Assembly: GCF_016107705.1 (NCBI RefSeq)
Contig: NZ_JAEHGC010000001.1
Location: 310,001 to 374,000 of the forward strand
Direction of reading: 5' to 3'
Length of the DNA stretch: 64,000 nucleotides
Source: Neobacillus cucumis
GTDB lineage: Bacteria > Bacillota > Bacilli > Bacillales_B > DSM-18226
This document shows positions 25,303-33,942 of this stretch, one piece after another. The position numbers and the translations under genes are program-made. The notes under the pieces were generated by a model that saw only the letters and a list, made by a program, of their open reading frames with translations, searched no databases and was not told where the DNA came from. Every line of letters begins with the position of its first letter. The stretch's first letter is position 1.

Positions 25303-26223
25303 ATGAAAAAACCGATTATTGCTGATATAAGTTTGCTGCTTGTTACTTTAGTATGGGGAACTACCTTTGTTTTAGTCCAAAATGCAATTGATTTGCTAGA
25401 ACCCTTTTCCTTTAATGGCGTTCGTTTTTTAATTGCAGCCTTGTTACTTTTATTATGTCTTATCCTTTTTGACAAAAAACAACTGAGACTGCTTAATGGT
25501 AAAATGTTATTATCGGGTGTTTTTATCGGTTTTTGGTTATTCCTTGGATATGCAACCCAAACAATCGGGCTTTTATATACCACCTCATCAAAAGCAGGAT
25601 TTATTACAGGCTTAAGTGTTGTTCTGGTGCCATTATTATCGATTTTTTTAGCAAAACAGTATCCAAGCCGTAATGCCATTTTTGGTGTGTCCACTGCAAC
25701 AATTGGTTTATTTTTTCTGACGATGACGGACGTAACAGGCCTCAATATTGGCGATGGTTTTGTTCTAGTCTGCGCTATAAGTTTTGCGATGCATATCATC
25801 ATGACCGGCAAATTTAGCAGTAAGTATCCAAGCCTTTTATTAACCGTCATTCAAATTACAACGGTTGCCGTCCTTTCCATCATTTCTTCGTTCATTTTTG
25901 AAGATTGGAAAAGATCTTTAGACCCTGATATTTTATTATCCAATGATGTGCTAATCGCCATCATTATTACCAGTGTGTTTGCAACAGCTGCAGCATTTTT
26001 GATTCAAACAAATTTTCAGAAATATACAACTGCAACAAGAGTTGCTCTAATTTTTGCCATGGAGCCCGTTTTTGCTGCAGTAGCTGGTTATTTTTGGGCA
26101 CATGACCGCTTATCCATCAGCGCATTGTTCGGTTGTATCCTTATTTTTGCGGGAATGATTATTTCTGAATTTCCTACGGATAAACTTTCTTTTCTAAGAA
26201 AAAGTAAAACCATTGAAGGCTAA
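25303..26223 (+). CDS. DMT-superfamily EamA-type transporter
   Basis: 306 residues with ten predicted membrane helices in two EamA halves. The first half starts ISLLLVTLVWGTTFVLVQNA and the second contains AMHIIMTGKFSSKYPS and ATRVALIFAMEPVFAAVAGY. These transporters export amino acids or other metabolites; the substrate is unknown. It follows ypdQ by 5 bp with GGAGG inside the ypdQ end, so it is co-transcribed. The pair ends in a strong terminator. Confidence 0.87.
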   Translation: MKKPIIADISLLLVTLVWGTTFVLVQNAIDLLEPFSFNGVRFLIAALLLLLCLILFDKKQLRLLNGKMLLSGVFIGFWLFLGYATQTIGLLYTTSSKAGFITGLSVVLVPLLSIFLAKQYPSRNAIFGVSTATIGLFFLTMTDVTGLNIGDGFVLVCAISFAMHIIMTGKFSSKYPSLLLTVIQITTVAVLSIISSFIFEDWKRSLDPDILLSNDVLIAIIITSVFATAAAFLIQTNFQKYTTATRVALIFAMEPVFAAVAGYFWAHDRLSISALFGCILIFAGMIISEFPTDKLSFLRKSKTIEG

Positions 26224-26226
26224 AAC

Positions 26227-26256
26227 AAAAAACTCCCTGTAAAAAGGGAGTTTTTT
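26227..26256. terminator. Bidirectional terminator after the EamA transporter
   Basis: AAAAAACTCCCT, a 6-bp loop and AGGGAGTTTTTT form a stem with T-runs in both directions. Confidence 0.92.
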
Positions 26257-26260
26257 GTCT

Positions 26261-26548
26261 TTAAATAGCAAGAAGTTCTCTTTCTTTTACAAACCGAATT
26301 GCATCTTTTCTATTTTTTACTTTGTTAACCATGAGTGTTTCAAGCAAAGAAATATAAAAACTTCCATCAAAGCTCTTTTGCGCTTTTAACGTTATTTCTA
26401 CTGCGGTATTGATTATTTCATCGGAAGCATTTGTATAATGTTTTCCGAAATAAATAAATCCAATCGCATCTTCGTGTAATTGGAAGCCCTTTCCTTGCAG
26501 ATAATCCAAATAATCCTCCAGCGACTGCACTGACTTTCCCCTCTCCAT
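26261..26548 (-). CDS. Small hypothetical protein, possibly DUF6123
   Basis: 95 residues, soluble and helical. The segment HEDAIGFIYFGKHYTNASDE, followed by SFYISLLETL, fits my memory of the DUF6123 group in Bacillaceae, with moderate certainty. It lies 17 bp after yuiD on the same strand and shares its transcript. No catalytic motif is seen; function unknown. Confidence 0.65.
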   Translation of the reverse strand: MERGKSVQSLEDYLDYLQGKGFQLHEDAIGFIYFGKHYTNASDEIINTAVEITLKAQKSFDGSFYISLLETLMVNKVKNRKDAIRFVKERELLAI

Positions 26549-26565
26549 TCTAAAAAAAATTCCCT

Positions 26566-27057
26566 CTAAAATCTTAACGTAAATTTCTTTGGTTTTCTAT
26601 GATTTTTTGTACATAAATGGCCCGCAATTCCAATGAGTACACCTATAAGCGCCCCTCCCACTACTTCTTCGGGCTGATGTCCTAGCATTTCTTTTAGTCT
26701 TTTCGGCGTATTTTGTTTAAATTCCAGGCTTTCTTCTTTATGAATTTTTTCTATTAAATCATTCATGGAATTAACCTTTAAAGTGAGTTCGCCTGTTTGG
26801 CGGCGGATACCCTGGGCATCATACATGACGATTAATCCATAGACAAGTGAGAGAGCAAAATCAAAGGTTGGCAGCCCTCTTTTTAATGCAATGTACGTCG
26901 TTAAAGTGGAAACCCCAGCTGAATGCGAGCTGGGCATCCCGCCTGTTTGAAAGAATAGTTCAGGACGCCATTCCTTCTTTTTAACATAGTGAATAGGAAT
27001 TTTTAACCCTTGGGCTAACCCAATGCTAAATAGGGCCAAATAAACACCTTTATTCAT
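26566..27057 (-). CDS. yuiD: Divergent PAP2 family membrane protein YuiD
   Basis: 163 residues from the ATG at 27057, which follows GAGGTG by 6 bp; an upstream in-frame start at 27258 would run through sspL and is rejected. The phosphatase-like motif GGMPSSHSAGVS is present, together with QGIRRQTGE and a C-terminal GHQPEEVVGGALIGVLIG. About four membrane helices. The family is related to PAP2 phosphatases but lacks the full catalytic set, so the activity is uncertain. Confidence 0.88.
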   Translation of the reverse strand: MNKGVYLALFSIGLAQGLKIPIHYVKKKEWRPELFFQTGGMPSSHSAGVSTLTTYIALKRGLPTFDFALSLVYGLIVMYDAQGIRRQTGELTLKVNSMNDLIEKIHKEESLEFKQNTPKRLKEMLGHQPEEVVGGALIGVLIGIAGHLCTKNHRKPKKFTLRF

Positions 27058-27140
27058 TTCATCACCTCTTCCATTAATGTTAGGAAAGATGTGTTTTATT
27101 ATTCTTGATGGAAATACTAACAAAACAGGAGGTGATCGTT

Positions 27141-27281
27141 TTGAGTAAAAATAAAAATTCCGACCGTGGAACAAAGGCTCCAGGGGTAACACCGCAAGGA
27201 TATGGGCAAGATGCTGAATTTGCTGAGGAACCAAAGAGCAAGTTAGAAAATGCAGCAAAAAAGTCTAACACCAAAATATAA
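27141..27281 (+). CDS. sspL: Small acid-soluble spore protein L
   Basis: 46 residues from a TTG at 27141 placed after AGGAGGTG. The sequence includes the SspL hallmarks APGVTPQGYGQ and KSKLENAAKKSNTK. SspL is a minor spore-core protein made in the forespore under SigG or SigF control (recalled). It is too short to stand out by length alone, and is recognised by sequence and by its usual position between ypdQ and ypcP. Confidence 0.93.
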   Translation: MSKNKNSDRGTKAPGVTPQGYGQDAEFAEEPKSKLENAAKKSNTKI

Positions 27282-27282
27282 A

Positions 27283-27309
27283 AAATGAGGCTGATTTACT
27301 CAGCCTCAT
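27283..27309 (-). terminator. Terminator of ypcP
   Basis: ATGAGGCTGA, TTTAC, TCAGCCTCAT is a perfect stem. The T-run (TTTTTTATA) is on the minus side, so it ends ypcP. It may also weakly end sspL. Confidence 0.88.
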
Positions 27310-27314
27310 CCTTC

Positions 27315-28208
27315 CTAAGAAACAATTGCCTCGTCAATCGGCAGCAAACGCTGCACACCGCGAAGCTCAAGCTCGGTTAATTTATTCAATGCCTTTTCCT
27401 TTACAATCTTAAGACCAGCATCTTCAAGTGCAATGTTGACTGGAACATCACATTTAATTTCTGCTAATCGTCTTGATAAATGCAGCATCTCTAAATCTTG
27501 CTCAATTTTGGTCTTAATTGATTTTGAAAGCCCATCAAGGTTCGATATAATTCCTTCAACATGATTGTATTCTTTTAAAAGCTTGAGGGCCGTTTTTTCG
27601 CCGATCCCTTTTACTCCCGGATAATTATCACTAGGATCTCCCATTAACGCTTTTAAATCAATCATTTGACGAGGTGTTATACCTTTCTCCTCAAAGAAAG
27701 TTTCAGGTGTATGAATAAGGTAGTTGCCATAGCCTTTTTTCAACAAAATAACCGAAATATTATCATCTAACAACTGAAGGATATCTTGATCCCCCGTTAA
27801 AATGGAAACATTTGCATGTCCACTTAATTGTCTAGCAATGGTACCAATACAATCATCTGCCTCAAAGCCCACCATTCCAATATTAGGGATATCAAATGAT
27901 TCAACTACTTCTTTTACTAAATCAAACTGAGGAATTAATTCCACCGGTGCTTCCCCACGATTGCCCTTATAATTTTCAAATAGTTCTGTACGAAATGTTT
28001 TGCTTCCCATATCCCAACAAACCGCTACATGGCTAGGTTTAAAGGAAGAAACTGCTGTAAATAAATGCTTGATGAAACCATGAATTCCATTTGTTGGAAT
28101 CCCTTTTGAATTTATCATGAACTGACCGGTTACAGCCGTAGCATAAAAAGCACGGAATAACAGAGCCATACCATCAACGAGCATAAGTGAAGGCTTTTGA
28201 TTTTCCAA
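27315..28208 (-). CDS. ypcP: 5'-3' exonuclease, FEN family
   Basis: 297 residues forming a stand-alone version of the DNA polymerase I 5'-nuclease domain. Acidic metal residues are visible in LMLVDGMALLFRAFYA, GFEADDCIGT and LTGDQDILQL. The helix-hairpin-helix GDPSDNYPGVKGIGEKTA follows. It removes RNA primers or flaps during replication and repair. It lies in the sspL-ypcP-dynA order of B. subtilis and has its own terminator. Confidence 0.93.
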   Translation of the reverse strand: MENQKPSLMLVDGMALLFRAFYATAVTGQFMINSKGIPTNGIHGFIKHLFTAVSSFKPSHVAVCWDMGSKTFRTELFENYKGNRGEAPVELIPQFDLVKEVVESFDIPNIGMVGFEADDCIGTIARQLSGHANVSILTGDQDILQLLDDNISVILLKKGYGNYLIHTPETFFEEKGITPRQMIDLKALMGDPSDNYPGVKGIGEKTALKLLKEYNHVEGIISNLDGLSKSIKTKIEQDLEMLHLSRRLAEIKCDVPVNIALEDAGLKIVKEKALNKLTELELRGVQRLLPIDEAIVS

Positions 28209-28281
28209 ACTAGAACCTCCTTAAAATTTAGGGTCATAAAAACAACACAAAATCCATTATAACATAGTTCGGCCCTAAATT

Positions 28282-29109
28282 TTACTCAATTTCGTTCTCT
28301 TCATAGGAGATCCAATCGCTAAAACTTCCTAAGTACAGCTTAACACGTGGAAAACCGGCTTTCTTTAAAGCAATAAAATTAGGAACTGCCGTTACACCTG
28401 AACCACAGTAAACGATTATCTCATTATTAGGATCAATATCTAAAAATCGCTGTTTTTGTTCAACCTCTGACTTATAAAAGCCGCTATTTAGCCCCTCAAA
28501 CCACGGTTTGTTTACGGCACCCGGAATATGTCCAGCTTTTTTGTCAATTGGTTCTTCAATTCCTAAATATCTTTTCTCTTCTCGCGAATCAATTAAAATG
28601 ATATTGTCAGGCCGATTTTGGACTACAGTTTTTACCTCTTCCACTGAAGCCAGCCATTCAGACTTAATGGATGGGATGAAAGTTCCTTTGGCAAATGAAG
28701 GGACTTCGGCTGTGAGAGGGTAGTTGGTCTCCAGCCATCCTTTAAACCCGCCTTCAAGAACATATACATTTTCATGTCCGAGGTATTGCAGCATCCACCA
28801 AAAGCGGGCAGCAAATGCACCTTCTCCCTGGTCGTAAGCGACAACAATCGTGTTTTGATTAATTCCCGCTTTTTCCAGTTTACCGACGAATTCGGAAATT
28901 TCCGGCATTGGATGCCGTCCGCCATGATGAGAAACAGGACTTGATAAGTCTTTTTCAAGATGAAAATAAACAGCCCCGGGGAGATGATTGATCTGATAAT
29001 CAAGACTGCCTTTATCAGGTTCCGCTAAAGAAAACCGGCAATCAATAATGCGAACATCTGAATTGTATAAATTTTCTAGCAACCATTCCTTGTCCTTACC
29101 AAAGTTCAA
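28282..29109 (-). CDS. Thiosulfate / 3-mercaptopyruvate sulfurtransferase
   Basis: 275 residues with two rhodanese domains. The second has the active-site loop CGSGVTA (Cys about 237), the version typical of 3-mercaptopyruvate sulfurtransferases such as E. coli SseA, rather than the CRKGVT loop of thiosulfate enzymes. The first domain (DVRIIDCRFSLAEPDKG) lacks a cysteine loop. It is cytosolic and transfers sulfane sulfur. It lies 26 bp downstream of dynA on the same strand. Confidence 0.92.
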   Translation of the reverse strand: MNFGKDKEWLLENLYNSDVRIIDCRFSLAEPDKGSLDYQINHLPGAVYFHLEKDLSSPVSHHGGRHPMPEISEFVGKLEKAGINQNTIVVAYDQGEGAFAARFWWMLQYLGHENVYVLEGGFKGWLETNYPLTAEVPSFAKGTFIPSIKSEWLASVEEVKTVVQNRPDNIILIDSREEKRYLGIEEPIDKKAGHIPGAVNKPWFEGLNSGFYKSEVEQKQRFLDIDPNNEIIVYCGSGVTAVPNFIALKKAGFPRVKLYLGSFSDWISYEENEIE

Positions 29110-29135
29110 AATAATCTCTCCCCTTAAATAAATTA

Positions 29136-32100
29136 TTATTCACCAAGCTTTTGCTGTACATCCATTAACACTTCAAGCGAGACTCCGCCTTCTAATGCAG
29201 AAAGAAGGCTCAAATAAAATTCATTTGATTGCTCTTCTATATGGCCTAACAGCTTGTTAAATTCAGCCATTAATACATTTGCATAATGATGATTAATACG
29301 GGTTAATTCATCGTTTAAATATTCGTCTGCAGGTATAGTTAATACAATCATTAACTCATCCAACATTAATTTTTTGTCGTCTTTTTCAAAGAATGATCTT
29401 GGATTTTTAAAATAAGACATTGCCTTAACAAAGCTTTGTTTATTCATGTCTTTAAAGGCATTTTGAAATTCCAGTTCAATTCCCTGCTCTAATTCAAACC
29501 TGGAGAATGACAGGTCTTCATTTAGATCAATCAAGCTTCTCACAAAACTGATCTCAAAATCAGCCATAATCTTTTCAGCAAAACGGTCTAAGCGCACCGT
29601 GGTTGCTCTCATTTCCTGAGCAAAATCAAACCCTAAGCTATCAAGGAATTCATCGAGGGCTGCCTGCAATGCTTTTTTCAAATTACGGCCATCATCCCGT
29701 AATGTGGAAGGATTAAAGGCTTCTTTAAAGAAATCACTAAAACGAAGAAATACCCGCTGCTTTATATAATAGATTAATTCCTCTGCTTCTTGGCGCATAC
29801 GATTTTGCAAACCCTCAACGGATTGCCTGTTAAGTAATTCTTTGATTCTCGTCTTTTGATTTTCAATTGCTGAACGCTTCTGTTCTTTTACGGATTGATC
29901 CTCTTTTGCGCTTTGAATCAGCTTGTGAACCAATTCATGAACACGGCTAAGTTCGTTTTCAGCTGAAGCAATTGCCATTTGTGTAAGGTCATTGGAAATA
30001 AATTGATAGAATGACCTTTCAAAATCAACCATATTGGAAGCAGGAGTAGCAGAAGGTTCTTGTTTTTCCTTAATCGCTAATAGACTAGATAACGGATGAA
30101 GATGCGGATTTCTGATCCCATATTTTCCAAGTTGATCTTGTACATATTCTACTACTGTATTTTTCTCTTCCTCATTCTCGGCCAAGTCAATAGCATTAAT
30201 GATAAAGAACATTTTATCAAGCTGGAACGAGTCCTTTACCCGGCCCAATTGAATTAAAAATTCACGGTCTGCCTTTGAAAAAGCGTGATTATAATACGTT
30301 ACAAAAAGAATCGCATCGGAGTTTTTAATATAATCAAAGGCAACCCCGGTATGCCGTGCATTGATAGAATCTGCTCCAGGAGTATCCACAAGGGTAATTC
30401 CCTTTCTGGTTAGCTCACAATCATAGAACAATTCAATCCATTCAACATAACAGGATTTCTCCTCTTTTGCGACAAAGTCGGTAAATTCGCTTAAATCCGT
30501 TTCTAAGACTGTGCCTAGGAGACTATTGAATGAATCATACCCTTTCTTAAAGGCTTGCAAAAAAGCAAAATGGGTTTTCTCCATTACTCCGTCTTGCTTA
30601 TTTTGTAGAAGAACTTTATCAATTTCTCCACAGGCCTCTGCTAAATTTCCAATCTGTAAATCAAATACCTTTAAGGAACGATTTACATCTTCAAGCATTG
30701 CTTCAGGTTCTTTAAATTTCACAAGAACCATTCCATGCGGATTTGATTCAGACACAGGCTTTATTTTATTAATGGCCGCAGTGGTTGGGTTTGGTGAAAC
30801 AGGAAGAACCTTTTCCCCCATTAGAGCATTGGCAAAAGAGGATTTCCCCGCACTGAAGGCACCAAATAAGGCAACCGTGAATCCCTTGTTCTCCAAGCGC
30901 GACGCCTTTTCTTCCAATTCCCTTGCAAGCTTTTTAAAACCTGGAAGATCATGAATAAGGCTGGAATTTTTCCGAAGTCTCTCCACCATTTTCTTTAGCT
31001 GGTTTGTTTCTTGTAGAGATTCTTTTGGCGCCTCAGGTACAGTATTTAATTGCTTGTTTTCTATAACTTTGCTTTCACTTTCTGCCAGTTTAATTTTCGT
31101 CACACCACTTTGAACCACTTCATATTCTTCATCCTCATGATCAAATAAATGGAATGTGTCCAATCTCGCTTGATCCGAAAGGGTAATGATTTCATCGACT
31201 TTTTTGGCTTTTAATCTTAATTCCTGTTGATATTTCCCGATTTCTTCAATTGCCTGGACATACGGCTCAATGCGATTGTATTCCTGTAGATACTGATGTT
31301 TCACTTTGTCGTTTCTTTCCAATAAAGCATGCAAAAATTCAGCTTTTAATTCTTCTACACGGTCTCTCGCTAATTTTTTAATTTTAGAGGCTACCTCTTC
31401 TGTGTAATTTAAGACATATTCACCTGATAAACGCGCACCAGGCTTAACTGAAGATTTTAACAAATCGACAGGAAAATCGATCTTCAGAGCCTGAGCAGAA
31501 GCGGTTAAATCGGGTTGATCAATTTCGTGTTCTTTAAGAAATTTCAATAAAAATTCACGGAGGTGCCACTCAAGCTGTTCTTTTGATTTTTCCAGCATGT
31601 CCTGGTAAAAACGCTCAAGTCTCGACTCTCGTTCCTCCTGTGTTTTTTGTTTTGAAAACAAGAATCCAACTTTAAATTCAGATTGGCTTGATTCTAAATA
31701 GGCCTCTGCCAAAGATCTTGTTTGAAATGGCATTAGATAAGCATTCTTAATTATTTCAGTTAAATCTTCATCAAATTTCTTTTCCGATTGTTCTAGACTA
31801 CCTGCCGCACTGCCCATTTTCGATTGTAACAGCTGATGAAGCTCAAGCAGTTCCTCTCTTTCAGCTTCCGATAACTCATTGAATTTTTCTAAAATGGATG
31901 AAAGTTTTTCTTCCTCCCCTTTTTTAGCTTGGTTCAAATGGTCTTGGGCAATTTTTCTTAAAGAATGAAAAATAGATGGAAGCAATGCTTCATCTTTCGC
32001 AGCTAATTTTTTCGCAATAAATTGTTTTAATTCGGCAAATTCATTGAAGCGGTGACTTTGGTTTTTTAATGATGTATAAAAAATCCGTTTCGGACGTACT

Positions 32101-32792
32101 CCCCAGGTTGCAAAAGAATCAATAACACTTTTCTGGAAGTCAGCAAAGCTAAGTTCATCATCATTATGTTTATCAATTTGATTGATAACTAGATATACTT
32201 CTTTCCCTGCCTCTGCCAGCTCTTTGGTGAATAAGAAATTTAGTTCAGCTTGAACATGATTGTAGTCCATTACATAAAAAATCAAGTCAGCTAAATGCAG
32301 TGCGGATTCCGTTGCGATTCGATGGGCATCATCGGCAGAGTCAATTCCCGGTGTATCCATAATCACCGTATTTGCCGGCAAATTCGATTCGCTGTGGCTG
32401 ATTTCGATTTCCTCGATTTGATCTCCATCTTTGCAATAATTTTTCACCAAATCATAATCATATGGTGCTAAGTAAATCCGTGGTTTCTCATTTTTGAAAA
32501 AAACCTTTGCGTATTCTTCGCCTGTTTTCACTTTTACAAGATTGGCACTGGTTGGAATCGGACTAGATGGCAGTAAATTCTCTCCGATTACCTTATTAAT
32601 CATCGTCGACTTACCTGCTGAAAAATGGCCGCAAAATGCGACAACAAATTCCTGATGTTCCATTTTCTTAGCTAATTCCTTTAGCTTTCCGGCATTTTCA
32701 GCGTCTTTTTCGTTTAGCAAATAATCATAAATTCCAATTAATTTATTTCTTAATGATTGAGCAGTTTCCTGTTGTTTGGTTGTTTGAACCAT
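29136..32792 (-). CDS. dynA: Two-headed bacterial dynamin DynA
   Basis: 1218 residues, close to the B. subtilis length. There are two dynamin halves in one chain. The first GTPase has P-loop GHFSAGKST (55-63) and switch DTPGIDSAD. The second has GAFSAGKSS (about 642-650) and VDTPGADSIN. Each is followed by long coiled coils and a hydrophobic paddle region. DynA tethers and fuses membranes and helps repair phage- or antibiotic-induced membrane damage. The gene stands alone after a 395-bp upstream gap that holds a repeat and terminators. The sulfurtransferase follows. Confidence 0.96.
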   Translation of the reverse strand: MVQTTKQQETAQSLRNKLIGIYDYLLNEKDAENAGKLKELAKKMEHQEFVVAFCGHFSAGKSTMINKVIGENLLPSSPIPTSANLVKVKTGEEYAKVFFKNEKPRIYLAPYDYDLVKNYCKDGDQIEEIEISHSESNLPANTVIMDTPGIDSADDAHRIATESALHLADLIFYVMDYNHVQAELNFLFTKELAEAGKEVYLVINQIDKHNDDELSFADFQKSVIDSFATWGVRPKRIFYTSLKNQSHRFNEFAELKQFIAKKLAAKDEALLPSIFHSLRKIAQDHLNQAKKGEEEKLSSILEKFNELSEAEREELLELHQLLQSKMGSAAGSLEQSEKKFDEDLTEIIKNAYLMPFQTRSLAEAYLESSQSEFKVGFLFSKQKTQEERESRLERFYQDMLEKSKEQLEWHLREFLLKFLKEHEIDQPDLTASAQALKIDFPVDLLKSSVKPGARLSGEYVLNYTEEVASKIKKLARDRVEELKAEFLHALLERNDKVKHQYLQEYNRIEPYVQAIEEIGKYQQELRLKAKKVDEIITLSDQARLDTFHLFDHEDEEYEVVQSGVTKIKLAESESKVIENKQLNTVPEAPKESLQETNQLKKMVERLRKNSSLIHDLPGFKKLARELEEKASRLENKGFTVALFGAFSAGKSSFANALMGEKVLPVSPNPTTAAINKIKPVSESNPHGMVLVKFKEPEAMLEDVNRSLKVFDLQIGNLAEACGEIDKVLLQNKQDGVMEKTHFAFLQAFKKGYDSFNSLLGTVLETDLSEFTDFVAKEEKSCYVEWIELFYDCELTRKGITLVDTPGADSINARHTGVAFDYIKNSDAILFVTYYNHAFSKADREFLIQLGRVKDSFQLDKMFFIINAIDLAENEEEKNTVVEYVQDQLGKYGIRNPHLHPLSSLLAIKEKQEPSATPASNMVDFERSFYQFISNDLTQMAIASAENELSRVHELVHKLIQSAKEDQSVKEQKRSAIENQKTRIKELLNRQSVEGLQNRMRQEAEELIYYIKQRVFLRFSDFFKEAFNPSTLRDDGRNLKKALQAALDEFLDSLGFDFAQEMRATTVRLDRFAEKIMADFEISFVRSLIDLNEDLSFSRFELEQGIELEFQNAFKDMNKQSFVKAMSYFKNPRSFFEKDDKKLMLDELMIVLTIPADEYLNDELTRINHHYANVLMAEFNKLLGHIEEQSNEFYLSLLSALEGGVSLEVLMDVQQKLGE

Positions 32793-32885
32793 GAATCCTA
32801 ATCCCCTTAACTACATAGTAATAGTTTTATTCTATACGATTATTCACACTTTTCCTATCTTGACAATCGATTACCTTAGAAAAAA

Positions 32886-32915
32886 GTAAAAAGCCAAAGA
32901 GTTCGCATCGGCTTT
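32886..32915 (-). terminator. Terminator-like hairpin upstream of dynA
   Basis: Minus strand AAAGCC, a 14-base loop and GGCTTT are followed by TTACTTTTTT. It would stop transcripts entering the dynA promoter region from the repeat side. Confidence 0.55.
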
Positions 32916-32925
32916 AGGCTGTCAG

Positions 32926-33110
32926 AAAAACTTTCGATATCCTTTTATTTCATCATTTTCTATTACCCATTCACCTCGTTAATTTATTATAAAAAGGTTA
33001 AGTTGTTCAATAGGTCTGTTGATCTCCGCTCCAGGCACGCCCGCGGAAATCAACAGGCCCATTAGCATGGACAATCTTTAAATAAACATCGGTATTTTAG
33101 ATTGAGACAA
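32926..33110. repeat. Shortened copy of the GTTGAT palindromic repeat family
   Basis: The core at 33016-33056 reads CTGTTGATCTCCGCTCC, then CCGCGGAAATCAACAG: the two ends of the longer elements at 59468 and 59932 joined with the middle missing. Flanks match too: CTTTCGATATCCTTTTATT before it and GGACAATCTTTAAAT after it resemble the flanks near 59380 and 60070. The mobile or RNA nature is unknown. Confidence 0.7.
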
Positions 33111-33111
33111 A

Positions 33112-33150
33112 ATAAAAAATTGCCGAGAAAAATAACCTTTCTCGACAATT
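33112..33150 (-). terminator. Strong terminator of the 27-residue peptide gene
   Basis: Minus strand AATTGTCGAGAAA, loop, TTTCTCGGCAATT with one mismatch, then TTTTATTTT. A second hairpin, CCAAGGA-N4-TCCTTGG, sits just before it at 33154-33171. Confidence 0.9.
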
Positions 33151-33187
33151 TGACCAAGGATTTCTCCTTGGCTTTTAAAGGTGTTAA

Positions 33188-33271
33188 TTAATGTGTTACA
33201 TTTTTTAAAACGTGCTTCATGACAAATGCATAAATAATAACTGTACCGCCCACAAAAGCAAAAGTCATCAT
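33188..33271 (-). CDS. Fur-controlled 27-residue membrane peptide (candidate)
   Basis: ATG-ATG at 33271, preceded by AGGAAGG, opens a frame reading MMTFAFVGGTVIIYAFVMKH followed by a short basic tail and stop. It is a single hydrophobic helix with two C-terminal lysines. A SigA promoter overlapped by Fur boxes lies just upstream and a strong terminator downstream, so a transcript of about 200 bases carries only this frame. It could be an iron-sparing regulator peptide like the small Fbp proteins of B. subtilis, or the transcript could act as RNA. No homologue is recognised. Confidence 0.6.
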   Translation of the reverse strand: MMTFAFVGGTVIIYAFVMKHVLKNVTH

Positions 33272-33295
33272 AACACCTTCCTTCTCCGTACTTGT

Positions 33296-33350
33296 TGAGA
33301 ATGATTTTCATCGTTGATTAGATTTTAGCACAGGTGATAATGATTTTCAA
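33296..33350 (-). promoter_or_regulatory. Promoter with two Fur boxes
   Basis: Minus strand TTGAAA, 17 bp, TAAAAT gives a SigA promoter with start near 33315. Box 1 (33335-33349, TGATAATGATTTTCA) overlaps the -35. Box 2 (33296-33310, TGAGAATGATTTTCA) lies at the start of the message. Both match the 7-1-7 Fur consensus at 13 or more of 15 positions. Confidence 0.8.
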
Positions 33351-33359
33351 TAACCTTTT

Positions 33360-33941
33360 TTATTTGTCACATTTATTTAACAATTTAGGAAGAAAACGAT
33401 TACAACTTTCGAAGGCTCCTTCATACCGCGTATGACTTTTTAGCGCTCGTTCCTCGATTGGAATTCGAATCGACAGCATAACGATATTTAAAATCGTGAA
33501 TATAGCCGCTGTAAAATAAGCATTAAATAACAGCGGAATGACAAGCAATTCTAAAGATACAACCAGATAATTTGGGTGCTTGATCCACCGGTAAGGCCCT
33601 TTCCTAATCACATTCGCATTTGGTAGGACAATAATTTTTGTATTCCAATACTTCCCCAATGAAAATAACGCCCATACTCTCACCAACTGAGCAAAAATGA
33701 AAACAAAAAGTAACCAGTGCCAGGCAAAAGACATTTCCCGATTAAGGAGGATCTTTTCACTGAAAAATATGAGAAAAAAAAGTAGGTGCATCCAAACCAT
33801 TAAGCGGTAATGCTCCTGCCCATACTCTATTGCTCCCTGCCCAATCATCCATTTCTCATTTTTTCTGGCAATCAATAATTCAACGACACGCTGAACAATA
33901 AGGAGACACCAAAAGATAAGGAAAGGATAAAAATCCACCAT
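33360..33941 (-). CDS. ypbQ: Alkylpyrone O-methyltransferase BpsB (isoprenylcysteine methyltransferase family)
   Basis: 193 residues, polytopic, ICMT-like. The SAM-binding end is GPYRWIKHPNYLVVSLELL, followed by RIPIEERAL. In B. subtilis YpbQ (BpsB) methylates the alkylpyrones made by BpsA, giving membrane-associated lipids. Its start is 1 bp after the bpsA stop, with GAGGTGG inside bpsA, so the pair is translationally coupled. Confidence 0.92.
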   Translation of the reverse strand: MVDFYPFLIFWCLLIVQRVVELLIARKNEKWMIGQGAIEYGQEHYRLMVWMHLLFFLIFFSEKILLNREMSFAWHWLLFVFIFAQLVRVWALFSLGKYWNTKIIVLPNANVIRKGPYRWIKHPNYLVVSLELLVIPLLFNAYFTAAIFTILNIVMLSIRIPIEERALKSHTRYEGAFESCNRFLPKLLNKCDK

Positions 33942-33942
33942 T

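Noticed and set aside
26566..27258. 67-residue N-terminal extension of yuiD
   Set aside because: It lies antisense to sspL and has no ribosome site; GAGGTG precedes the ATG at 27057.
33078..33311. 77-codon open frame on the minus strand
   Set aside because: It runs through the Fur box, the ribosome site and the terminator of the mini-gene; the 27-codon frame with a proper ribosome site in another frame is the better candidate.
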